From Gemmatimonadota bacterium (GTDB lineage: Bacteria > Gemmatimonadota > Gemmatimonadetes > Gemmatimonadales > Gemmatimonadaceae), in contig PLMM01000212.1 of the NCBI GenBank assembly GCA_003142495.1, positions 1 through 13,651 of the forward strand: DNA of 13,651 nt, written 5' to 3'. A model generated the notes under the pieces. That model was not told where the DNA came from and searched no databases. It saw only the letters and a program-made list of their open reading frames with translations. Positions 1-6,292 of the stretch are shown here, piece by piece. The number at the start of each line of letters is the position of its first letter. Within the stretch, counting starts at the first letter, position 1. Made by a program: the position numbers and the translations under genes.

Positions 1-258
1 GATCTGCGACGGCGAGACGTAGATGTCGTCGGGACCATAGAGGTAGTTCCAGTCCTGGCTGCGCAGAAAGCCGTACCCCTCAGGGAGAATCTCGAGCACG
101 CCTTCGCCGCGCAGCACCGCATCCGCGTCGAGCAGATTCTGCTCAATGCGGAAGATGAGATCCTGCTTTCGAAGCCCTGAGAAATTGGAGATATTGAGCT
201 CGTCGGCTATCGACTGCACCTCGGCTACCGACTTCTGCTTTAGCTCGGAGATGTCCAC
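1..258 (-). CDS. rho: Transcription termination factor Rho, N-terminal fragment (runs off left edge)
   Basis: Rho is a hexameric RNA-dependent ATPase/helicase that ends transcription at unstructured C-rich RNA. Only the first ~86 residues are here. They begin DISELKQKSVAEVQ, the helical Rho N-terminal domain with ISNFSGLRKQDLIF, and continue into the cold-shock-like RNA-binding domain: GVLEILPEGYGFLRS, then NYLYGPDDIYVSPSQI at the window edge. This match is very specific. The start chosen is GTG at 258-256, giving V/M-DISELKQ; the only other in-frame start codon nearby is TTG at 429-427. No ATG is in frame, no stop closes the frame upstream, and no Shine-Dalgarno is seen. A Pro/Ala-rich N-terminal extension (in-frame SEPAPPPDRTV) therefore cannot be excluded. 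The gene is divergent from the protease at 437. The ATPase domain lies outside the window. Confidence 0.93.
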   Translation of the reverse strand, partial: MDISELKQKSVAEVQSIADELNISNFSGLRKQDLIFRIEQNLLDADAVLRGEGVLEILPEGYGFLRSQDWNYLYGPDDIYVSPSQI

Positions 259-324
259 GACCGTGCGGTCTGGGGGAGGTGCGGGCTCACTCGCTGAGGG
301 GGCGGCAGCGAGGATGTATCGGCC

Positions 325-355
325 CGGCGCTCGCGATCCGAAGGATCGGGCGCCG
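325..355. promoter_or_regulatory. Bipartite hairpin in the rho / protease divergent spacer
   Basis: The 178-bp spacer 259-436 between the divergent rho and protease genes must hold both promoters; I see no convincing -35/-10 pair on either strand. It contains a two-part inverted repeat. An outer 6-bp arm CGGCGC (325-330) pairs with GCGCCG (350-355). An inner 6-bp arm CGATCC (334-339) pairs with GGATCG (343-348) around a GAA loop, with a small internal bulge (331-333 against 349). If the rho transcript starts upstream of it, this lies in the rho 5' leader, a region known to be autoregulatory in enterobacteria. The hairpin is seen directly; any role is inference. Confidence 0.35.
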
Positions 356-436
356 CGGAACGCGACACGATAGCGAGTGGGGAAAGACGAAGCGGCGGGG
401 CGGGGGGCAACGACCTGCGGGAGTCGCCAAGGTAAC

Positions 437-1543
437 GTGGCTAAAAATGGTGGTCAAGTGACAGAGCAGCCGGTCACATCCTTCTTTACGCATTGGCGGC
501 ATCTGCCGTTGGGTGACCGCGAGATCATCGAGGGGATCGTGCAGCCGATGCACGCGGGCCCGTCGCCCGCACTGGCGCGCGCGATCGAGCGCTGGCCCGG
601 CTCGCACTATTGGGACAACTCGCCAAACGGGCGCACGCTCGTGCTCGTGGCCGAGGATCGCGCGCCGCGCGAGAAGTGGTGGCTGCACGCGGGTCTCTTC
701 GCACTCGCGCTGTTCTCGATGACCGTGGCCGGAGCAACCTTTGCGGGCTTTCCCGCCGAATGGCATCTCCCCTCGCTCGCCGCGCTGCGCGTGGGACTGT
801 CGTTCTCCATTCCACTCGCCGCGATTTTGGCCGCGCACGAGTCCGGACACTATCTCGTCTCGCGGCACTACCGCGTGAACGCGAGTCCGCCGTACTTCAT
901 CCCCTTTCCGCCGCAGGGCGGACTCCTCGGAACGATGGGCGCGTTCATCCGCCTGCGCTCCCCACTGTACGATCGCCGCACCCTCTTCGACATCGGCGTC
1001 GCGGGTCCGTTCGCCGGGATCGTCGTCGCGATTCCGATTCTGCTGATCGGGCTCGCGCAAAGCGCAACGGTGATGCTTCCGAGCCTGCCACTCTCGCATC
1101 AGTTCGTCGTCTTCGAAGACTGGCATCTCCTCCTCGGCGACTCGCTCCTCCTTTCGCTGTGCCGAGCGATCGTCGGTGCGCAGGGAACGCTCGCGCTCAC
1201 GCCGCTCGCGATCGCGGGATGGACCGGGCTGTTCATCACCTGTCTCAATCTTCTTCCGCTCGCACAGCTCGATGGCGGCCACATCACCTACGCGCTCTTC
1301 GGCCGCGCGCAGGCGTGGGTCGCGCGCTTCTTCTGGCTGCTGCTCATCCCGCTCGGCCGACTGTGGCCGGGATGGTGGCTGTGGGCGGTGCTCGCGCTCG
1401 CGATCGGACGCGGCCAGCTCACGCATCCGATGCTGATCGCGCCCGAACGGCCGCTCGACGCGACGAGGAAGCTGCTTGCATGGCTGTCGATCGCGCTGCT
1501 GGTGCTCACCTTCACGCCGCTCGCGATCTTCATCCCCGACTAG
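437..1543 (+). CDS. Site-2 protease family (M50) intramembrane zinc metalloprotease
   Basis: Polytopic membrane protease of the S2P/M50 family, which cleaves transmembrane substrates in the bilayer. With GTG 437 the protein is 368 aa. The zinc-binding HESGH is at residues 134-138 in a hydrophobic helix, and the second signature NLLPLAQLDGGH supplies the third ligand at about D279. The segment SPPYFIPFPP...GTMGAFIRLRSP after the HExxH is typical of the EGY-like branch, and C-terminal hydrophobic helices follow (W-rich, then LLAWLSIALLVLTFTPLAIF). No PDZ domain is visible. GTG 437 was chosen for AAGG four bases upstream; GTG 458 (361 aa) or GTG 377 are alternatives. The gene converges on the mlaD-like gene, leaving 11 bp between stops. 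The substrate is unknown; no sigma/anti-sigma gene is adjacent (that module starts 7 kb away). Confidence 0.93.
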   Translation: MAKNGGQVTEQPVTSFFTHWRHLPLGDREIIEGIVQPMHAGPSPALARAIERWPGSHYWDNSPNGRTLVLVAEDRAPREKWWLHAGLFALALFSMTVAGATFAGFPAEWHLPSLAALRVGLSFSIPLAAILAAHESGHYLVSRHYRVNASPPYFIPFPPQGGLLGTMGAFIRLRSPLYDRRTLFDIGVAGPFAGIVVAIPILLIGLAQSATVMLPSLPLSHQFVVFEDWHLLLGDSLLLSLCRAIVGAQGTLALTPLAIAGWTGLFITCLNLLPLAQLDGGHITYALFGRAQAWVARFFWLLLIPLGRLWPGWWLWAVLALAIGRGQLTHPMLIAPERPLDATRKLLAWLSIALLVLTFTPLAIFIPD

Positions 1544-1554
1544 CGAGGGGCGAC

Positions 1555-2496
1555 TCAGAAGGGCGAGTAGCGCTCCGGACGCTTGCCGAAGTCGGCAAGC
1601 GTTTTCGCGATCTGGTTCGAGAGCTCTTCGAGATCCTTCCGCAGCGCGTCGTCTGAGAGAAAGCGACCCGCGGCACCATCTTCGCGCGCTATTCGCACGC
1701 GCACGGAATCGAGCTCGCCGCGGGCGCGCGCGAGCGCAATGCGCAGCGCCGAATCGCTCTTGATGCGGCTCAGCGTTCCCGGCTCGCGCGTGATCTGGAG
1801 CAGCGACTCGGCGCGCGTCAGTGCGACTTGCGCGCGGCTGGCGAGGTCGCGATCGCGCAAGATCAGCGACAGCGTTCCCTTCTTTCTGGTGTCGAACTCC
1901 GCGACGCGTTTCATCACGAGGCCGAGCCCGGAGGAGTGATCACCGAGTGTGCTGAACTGCGATTGCGTTTTCGTGAGATCACCGCCGATCGCGCGCAGGC
2001 TCGTGACGATCTCGGGAAAATCCTGGCCGGCGGCGGTCAGCTCGTTCTGCCGGAGCTCCGGATCGATCACGGACACGCGCGTGAGCGTGTCACCGGCCTC
2101 GAGCACCGGTGCGCCCGGCGATCCGATGCGTAGCGCCACGACCTGCGCGCCGACGTACGAGCCGCCCGCCTTGAACTCCACGCGCGAGTCCTTCTTGATG
2201 AACGATTTGTACGGCGACATTACCTCGACCTCGAGCACCGTGCGTACCGAGGTATCGCTCGGAAGCGAGCGAAAGCCGACGCTCCTGACGACGCCCACCT
2301 TCTGCCCCTGCAGCCAGACGTCGGTGCCCTTGAGAATGCCGTTCGCCTGGTCCGCGAGAATGTAGGCGACGTAGGTATCGCCCTTGAGCGAGCCGATGCG
2401 CGCGAAGGCGATGATCGAGAACGCGCCGCCGATGAGGAGGACGAGCGCAACGATGCCGCCGCCCAACTTGGACCAGGCTGGAGGGCCGTACGCCAT
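1555..2496 (-). CDS. MlaD/MCE-domain family protein
   Basis: MCE proteins bind lipids and form hexameric rings or tubes that move phospholipids between the inner and outer membranes, usually with an ABC transporter (MlaFEB-type). This 313-aa protein starts at ATG 2496. It has one N-terminal membrane helix (about 12-32, GIVALVLLIGGAFSIIAF) and an MCE domain at about 42-125, including GILKGTDVWLQGQKVGVV and FKAGGSYVGAQVVALRIG. A long charged, heptad-rich helical region follows (about 150-295), and the protein ends in KRPERYSPF, the kind of aromatic tail seen in single-MCE-domain MlaD homologues. The helical region may build a needle or a trimer/hexamer stalk. No mlaE or mlaF gene is adjacent, so it is an orphan here. 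The gene is divergent from the FAD oxidoreductase (49 bp between starts). Only a weak GGAG lies upstream of the start. Confidence 0.9.
   Translation of the reverse strand: MAYGPPAWSKLGGGIVALVLLIGGAFSIIAFARIGSLKGDTYVAYILADQANGILKGTDVWLQGQKVGVVRSVGFRSLPSDTSVRTVLEVEVMSPYKSFIKKDSRVEFKAGGSYVGAQVVALRIGSPGAPVLEAGDTLTRVSVIDPELRQNELTAAGQDFPEIVTSLRAIGGDLTKTQSQFSTLGDHSSGLGLVMKRVAEFDTRKKGTLSLILRDRDLASRAQVALTRAESLLQITREPGTLSRIKSDSALRIALARARGELDSVRVRIAREDGAAGRFLSDDALRKDLEELSNQIAKTLADFGKRPERYSPF
1579..1605 (+). terminator. Intrinsic terminator of the protease gene, embedded in the convergent mlaD-like CDS
   Basis: A perfect 11-bp inverted repeat, acgcttgccga (1579-1589) and tcggcaagcgt (1592-1602), with a two-base centre (in practice a tetraloop) is followed by TTTT (1602-1605). 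It begins 36 bp after the protease stop and reads as a terminator only on the plus strand; the other side has no T run. It lies wholly inside the last codons of the minus-strand MlaD-like gene, in the part encoding LADFGKRPE. The T tract is short, so efficiency is uncertain. Confidence 0.7.
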
Positions 2497-2545
2497 GGCC
2501 CGCTACGCTCCGCCGAGCAGGTGACGAGCGACGAAGGGATTGCTC

Positions 2546-4213
2546 ATGGCTAAAGCTAGGGGCAAGGCGCGGGCCGCGGCGTCGGCGGGTTCGCGCCGTG
2601 GGCGGCTCAAGCTAGTTTGGGGCGTGCAACGCGACCTGGGTTCACTGGCCGGAAGCAGCTTCGACGTCCTAGTCGTTGGCGGGGGGATCGTGGGTGCGTG
2701 CGTGGCACGCGACGCGGCGCTGCGCGGGTTGCGCGTCGCGCTGATCGAGCGGGGCGACTTCGGCGGCGGGATCTCGTGGAACAGCCTCAAGATCGTGCAC
2801 GGCGGGCTGCGGTCGCTGCAGGGGCTCGACATTCGGCAGGCGCGCCACTTCGTGCGCGAGCGGCGCGCGTGGCTGACGATCGCGCCGCATCTGGTCGAGC
2901 CGCTTTCGTTCGTGGTGCCGACGCGTGGCATCGGGCGAGAATCCGCGCTGGTGATGCGCGCGGGACTCGCGCTCAACGATCTGGTGTCGTCTGATCGAAA
3001 CGAGGGAGTGGTCGCGTCGCGACGGATTGCGGACGGCCGCGCCCTGTCGGGGGATGAGCTGCGTGCGCTCGCGCCAGGAGTGTTCGACGCCTACACCGGT
3101 GGCGCGCTCTTTCACGATGCGCAACTGTACTCGGCCGAGCGGCTCGTTCTCGCCGTGCTCGAGGATGCGGTGCGTGCGGGCGCGACGATCGCGAACTACG
3201 TGGAGGAGGTGGGAGCGATGCGCGACGGCGGCGTGCTCGCGGGCGTGTCTGCGCGCGACGCGCTCGGCGGCGAGAGCGGCGAGCGCTTCGACGTGCGCGC
3301 GGCGATGATCGTCAACGCGGCGGGTGCCGGCGCCGCATCGGTGGCGGAGAGGCTCACGGGACGCCAGGGAAGCGCGGCGCCGATGGCGGGGATCGCGCTC
3401 AATCTCATGCTCGCGGGCGGTGCCTCCGTGAAGACCGCGTTCGCGATCGCCGCGAGCGAAGAGGGGAGAATGCGCCGCCTCTTCGTCGTTCCATGGCGAG
3501 GGCGCACGCTCGTCGGCACCGCGCACTACGCGTGCGAGCGGATGCTCACGTCCGAAGCGGAGCTCGAGCCGCACATCGAGCGATTCCTTCGCGAGATCGC
3601 GGCGGCGTGGCCGGCGAGAGCGATCACGCGCGAGAGTGTGCTGCTCGTGCACGCGGGGATGCAGCCGCTGCCGCACGGTGCACCGGGCGCGAAGCACGGG
3701 CCGCCGGCGCACACGATCATCGATCACGCGCGCGAGGGCGTGCCGCAGCTGTTGACGGCGATCGGGCCCAAGCTCACGACGTCGCGGGCGATCGCGGAGG
3801 AGTTGGTGGATCTCGTGGCGACGCGAGTCGGGAAGGGGACCAGGGCGTGCGAGACTGCCACGCGACCGCTCGCGTCGGCGCCGGCCGACGATGTCGCGAT
3901 CGCGATCGCGCGCGCGCTGGCGGGCGATCGTGCGGGGATGCCCGAGGATGTGGTGACGCACCTCGTGCGCAGCTACGGAGCTGGCTACGATGCGCTGCTG
4001 GCGCTCGTACGCGAGCGGAGCGCGCTCGGTGCGCGCATCGAAAGTGACTCGCCGGTGATCGTCGCGCAGCTCGAGCATGCGGTGCGGAACGAGATGGCGA
4101 TGCGCGCCGACGATCTCGTCGATCGCCGCACGGAGCTCGGGGCGACGGCGCGCGCGACTGGTCGCTCGCGCGCGGCGGCGGAGGCTGCGCTGGCGGCTCG
4201 CGCTCTGCCGTAG
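2546..4213 (+). CDS. FAD-dependent glycerol-3-phosphate dehydrogenase-like oxidoreductase (GlpD/GlpA family)
   Basis: Enzymes of this family oxidise sn-glycerol-3-phosphate to dihydroxyacetone phosphate and pass electrons to quinone at the inner membrane. The 555-aa length (from ATG 2546) suits the family. The FAD dinucleotide fold is at about 40-70 (VLVVGGGIVGACVARDAALRG, then LIERGDF), followed by SWNSLKIVHGGLR at 77-89, close to the GlpD signature SxxKLIHGGLRYL, and APHLVEPLSFVVP at 113-125. Near 390 IDHAREGVPQLLTAIGPKLTTSR matches the conserved substrate/FAD segment. The C-terminal DAO_C-type domain contains VRNEMAMRADDLVDRRTELG. The start is ATG 2546 with GAAGGG 7 bp upstream; the first ~26 residues are basic and low-complexity, so GTG 2624 is a serious alternative. 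No glpK or glpF is adjacent. The exact substrate is not proven, because this branch (SWNS instead of the usual SSxST) is often annotated only as FAD oxidoreductase. Confidence 0.88.
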   Translation: MAKARGKARAAASAGSRRGRLKLVWGVQRDLGSLAGSSFDVLVVGGGIVGACVARDAALRGLRVALIERGDFGGGISWNSLKIVHGGLRSLQGLDIRQARHFVRERRAWLTIAPHLVEPLSFVVPTRGIGRESALVMRAGLALNDLVSSDRNEGVVASRRIADGRALSGDELRALAPGVFDAYTGGALFHDAQLYSAERLVLAVLEDAVRAGATIANYVEEVGAMRDGGVLAGVSARDALGGESGERFDVRAAMIVNAAGAGAASVAERLTGRQGSAAPMAGIALNLMLAGGASVKTAFAIAASEEGRMRRLFVVPWRGRTLVGTAHYACERMLTSEAELEPHIERFLREIAAAWPARAITRESVLLVHAGMQPLPHGAPGAKHGPPAHTIIDHAREGVPQLLTAIGPKLTTSRAIAEELVDLVATRVGKGTRACETATRPLASAPADDVAIAIARALAGDRAGMPEDVVTHLVRSYGAGYDALLALVRERSALGARIESDSPVIVAQLEHAVRNEMAMRADDLVDRRTELGATARATGRSRAAAEAALAARALP

Positions 4214-4239
4214 CTACTCCGCGCGAGCTACTCCGCGCG
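4212..4239. repeat. Perfect 14-bp tandem duplication between convergent stop codons
   Basis: The unit agctactccgcgcg occurs twice head-to-tail (4212-4225 and 4226-4239). It spans the stop of the oxidoreductase (TAG 4211-4213) and the stop of the glycosyltransferase (minus-strand TAG at 4228-4230). A single copy would leave the two stops abutting as TAGCTA and would not change either protein, so the duplication appears to be a neutral slippage event in the only non-coding bases here. No terminator-like T tract accompanies it. Confidence 0.85.
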
Positions 4240-5160
4240 CGGCTCGCGCAGCCTGTAGCTTCGTCGCCGCGATGCATTGAAGTGCACGATCATCTCGCCC
4301 ACGAGCCCGAGCGCGATCGCCTGCACGCCGAGCGTCGCGAGCAGCACGGCGAGCAGCATCAGAGGGCGGTTGCCGAGTGGCTGGCCGAAGATGCGCTGGA
4401 CGAACATCACCGCGAGCGCTATTCCGCCGGTGCCCGCGAGCACGGCACCGATCAGCCCGAAGAAACGCAGCGGCTTCTCGGTGAAACGAAGGAGAAAGTA
4501 GAGGCCGAGGATGTCGATCGACCGTCGAACGTACACGCCGGGGCCGTAGATGCGGCGCTTGACGTCGCTCGAATGCTGCGGGCTGGCGACTTCCACGACG
4601 TTGAAGCCGTTGTAGATCGCGAGCAGGGGCAGAAAGCGTGCGAAGTCGCCGTAGAGCGGAATGTCGCGCAGCACATCGCTGCGGGCCGCGCGCACGCCGC
4701 AGGCGATGTCGTGCAGCGTTCCATTCGCGAGGCGGCCGGCAGTCAGGTGCAGCGCGAGCGCCTGCAGGCGATTGACCTTCGAGTCGATGCGCGGCCAGCG
4801 ACGCGCCACCGCGAGGTCGGCTCCGCCCTCCACCGCGGCGAGCAGCTCGCACACGGCTTGCGGCTGTACTTGCCGGTACGCCGGCAGGGTGACAACGAGC
4901 GCGCCGCGCGCATCGGCGAGCCCCATTCGCAGCAGCGCCGTCTCGCCGATGCTGCGCGGCGACTCGATCACTCGCAGCGGGTCGCCGTTTTTCTGCAGTG
5001 CGAGCAGCGGCTCGAGCATCTCGTGGAAGAACGGATGCGCGACGAAGATGAACTCGTAGCTCCGCCCGCACGAGGCGAGCACGGCGGCGTACTCGCGATA
5101 CAGTGCGTCGAGCGGCTCCGGGCGCTCGACGACGGTGACGATCACCGACACCTCGGTCAT
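4228..5160 (-). CDS. Family 2-like glycosyltransferase, catalytic motifs degenerate (possible pseudoenzyme)
   Basis: 310 aa. The fold resembles its upstream neighbour: an N-terminal GT-A-like domain (SVIVTVVERPEP at 5-16, RSYEFIFV at 33-40), then GVRAARSDVL, the LYGDFARFLPLLA segment (169-181) aligning with LYSDMHRFLPALA of the neighbour, and two C-terminal membrane helices (about 234-256 and 266-290). The donor/metal motifs are missing: the neighbour's VDDGS is VAHPF here (40-44), and its MDGD (DxD) is LPAY here (92-95). It therefore probably cannot bind nucleotide-sugar through Mn/Mg in the usual way. Its ATG overlaps the neighbour's TGA (ATGA, 5157-5160), so the two are translationally coupled. 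The frame extends upstream through the neighbour, but only the part from MTEVSVIV looks like protein. Inference: an accessory or regulatory partner of the active enzyme; alternatively a divergent enzyme with another mechanism. Confidence 0.85.
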   Translation of the reverse strand: MTEVSVIVTVVERPEPLDALYREYAAVLASCGRSYEFIFVAHPFFHEMLEPLLALQKNGDPLRVIESPRSIGETALLRMGLADARGALVVTLPAYRQVQPQAVCELLAAVEGGADLAVARRWPRIDSKVNRLQALALHLTAGRLANGTLHDIACGVRAARSDVLRDIPLYGDFARFLPLLAIYNGFNVVEVASPQHSSDVKRRIYGPGVYVRRSIDILGLYFLLRFTEKPLRFFGLIGAVLAGTGGIALAVMFVQRIFGQPLGNRPLMLLAVLLATLGVQAIALGLVGEMIVHFNASRRRSYRLREPRAE

Positions 5161-6122
5161 TCGAACACCCGCCGGCCATCGAGGCGCTCGAGCTGCTCCT
5201 CCGCGCGCACCTTCTGCAGCGCCTCCTCCGCGATCAGCCCCAGCATCGTGAGGAAGACCGCGAGCGCGATGCACAGGAGCGCGCTCCCCGGAAAGACGTA
5301 CGCATTCATCGGCGCCACATCGAGCGCATCGCGCTGCACGAACGATGTCAGCCACGCCGCGAGAAATGCCGTTGCGAATACGGCCGAGGCGAGGGCGCCG
5401 AGGCCGAACATGGCGAGCGGGCTCTCGCGGAAGGTGGCGATCATCTTGATCGTCAGGAGATCCGCGAGGAGCTTGGCAATGCGCGAGAGCCCGTACTTGC
5501 TCACGCCGAAGCGCCGCGCGTGGTGGCGCACCGGCAGCTCTGCGATTCGCGCGTTGGCGGTCGCCGCGGCGAGTGCGGGGAGAAAGCGATGCATGTCCGA
5601 GTAGAGATGCAGCTGGTCGAGCAGCTCGCGACGGTAGGCCTTGAGCGAGCAGCCGTTGTCGCGAATGCGCACGCCGGTGAGCCAGATGATGATTCTGTTC
5701 GCCACCCACGACGGAATCTTGCGCGTGACGACCTTGTCCTGGCGGCGCATGCGATAGCCGGCGACGAGGTCGTAGCCCTCCTCGAGCTTCGCCACGAGCA
5801 GGGGGATGTCGCGCGGATCGTTCTGGAGGTCGCCGTCCATGCTCACGACGATGCGGCCGCGAGCTCGATCGAAGCCGGCCTGCATCGCCTGCGTCTGGCC
5901 ATAGTTGCGCGCGAGCTCGAGCACCACCACGCGCGGGTCGGCGGCCGCCAGCGATTCGGCGATCTGCACCGTCGTGTCACGGCTTCCGTCATCCACGAGC
6001 ACGAGCTCCCACGATGGGTGGCCGGCCAGCGCGTCGCGGACGGCGTCGACAAGCGGGCCGACGCTCTCCGCCTCGTTGTACATCGGAACCACGATCGAGA
6101 GGGCAGGCGGCGTCGAATGCAT
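5157..6122 (-). CDS. Family 2 glycosyltransferase, polyprenyl-phosphate type (DPM1/GtrB/ArnC-like)
   Basis: 321 aa. It is predicted to move a sugar from a nucleotide donor onto a polyprenyl phosphate at the cytoplasmic face, supplying a lipid-linked sugar for surface glycan assembly. Visible motifs: SIVVPMYNE at 9-17, LVLVDDGSRDTT at 40-51, the catalytic DxD in SMDGDLQNDP (DGD 96-98), NGCSLKAYRREL, then the RHHARRFGVSKYG segment typical of DPM1/GtrB-like enzymes. Two C-terminal membrane helices follow (MFGLGALASAVFATAFLAAW and GSALLCIALAVFLTMLGLI). ATG 6122 was chosen because residues before it (MDCQCSGGG...) are not conserved-looking; neither this start nor the upstream ATG at 6200 has a Shine-Dalgarno. 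It overlaps the following degenerate paralogue by 4 bases and is divergent from the family-4 glycosyltransferase. The sugar and acceptor cannot be read from sequence. Confidence 0.92.
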   Translation of the reverse strand: MHSTPPALSIVVPMYNEAESVGPLVDAVRDALAGHPSWELVLVDDGSRDTTVQIAESLAAADPRVVVLELARNYGQTQAMQAGFDRARGRIVVSMDGDLQNDPRDIPLLVAKLEEGYDLVAGYRMRRQDKVVTRKIPSWVANRIIIWLTGVRIRDNGCSLKAYRRELLDQLHLYSDMHRFLPALAAATANARIAELPVRHHARRFGVSKYGLSRIAKLLADLLTIKMIATFRESPLAMFGLGALASAVFATAFLAAWLTSFVQRDALDVAPMNAYVFPGSALLCIALAVFLTMLGLIAEEALQKVRAEEQLERLDGRRVFE

Positions 6123-6198
6123 CAATAGAGGGAAATGTGTGGCTGGCGAGGCGCTCAAGGGAGACGAGTGTGTACCCCCGCCGCTACATTGGCAGTCC

Positions 6199-6221
6199 AT
6201 TCAGAAGGATTCAGTGTACAC
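6199..6221. promoter_or_regulatory. Candidate operator in the divergent glycosyltransferase spacer
   Basis: The 170-bp spacer 6123-6292 separates the two minus-strand GT2 genes from the plus-strand GT4. Inside it, ATTCAG is repeated with a 10-bp period (6199-6204 and 6209-6214), running directly into the palindrome GTGTACAC (6214-6221). A related GTGTGTAC sits at 6168-6175. Direct repeats one helical turn apart next to a palindrome are a common operator form. The minus-strand sequence TTGAGC-N17-TTTCCC is too poor a promoter to call with confidence. The repeats are seen directly; the function is inference. Confidence 0.3.
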
Positions 6222-6292
6222 AGGGCATGTCCTTTGCCTATCGTCGGTTGCGTGCGTTTTCGCGCGCGCCCGGCCCGCCCTTACAAGTCTGA

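Noticed and set aside
287..1426. 379-aa minus-strand open frame opposite the site-2 protease
   Set aside because: Arg/Glu-rich low-complexity translation without domains, antisense to a gene with clear HExxH and LDGGH motifs; a GC-bias shadow.
2669..4078. 469-aa minus-strand open frame opposite the FAD oxidoreductase
   Set aside because: Arg/His-rich composition with no recognisable motif; the plus-strand frame carries the FAD-binding and GlpD signatures.
4221..4249. GCGCGAGC/GCTCGCGC inverted repeat as a terminator for the oxidoreductase
   Set aside because: Loop of 13 bases and no T run; it arises from GC-rich coding sequence and the 14-bp duplication.
5161..5709. N-terminal extension of the degenerate GT2 frame upstream of ATG 5160
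   Set aside because: It overlaps the active GT2 in another frame, is Arg/Ala-rich and unlike protein; the ATGA coupling at 5157-5160 marks the true start.
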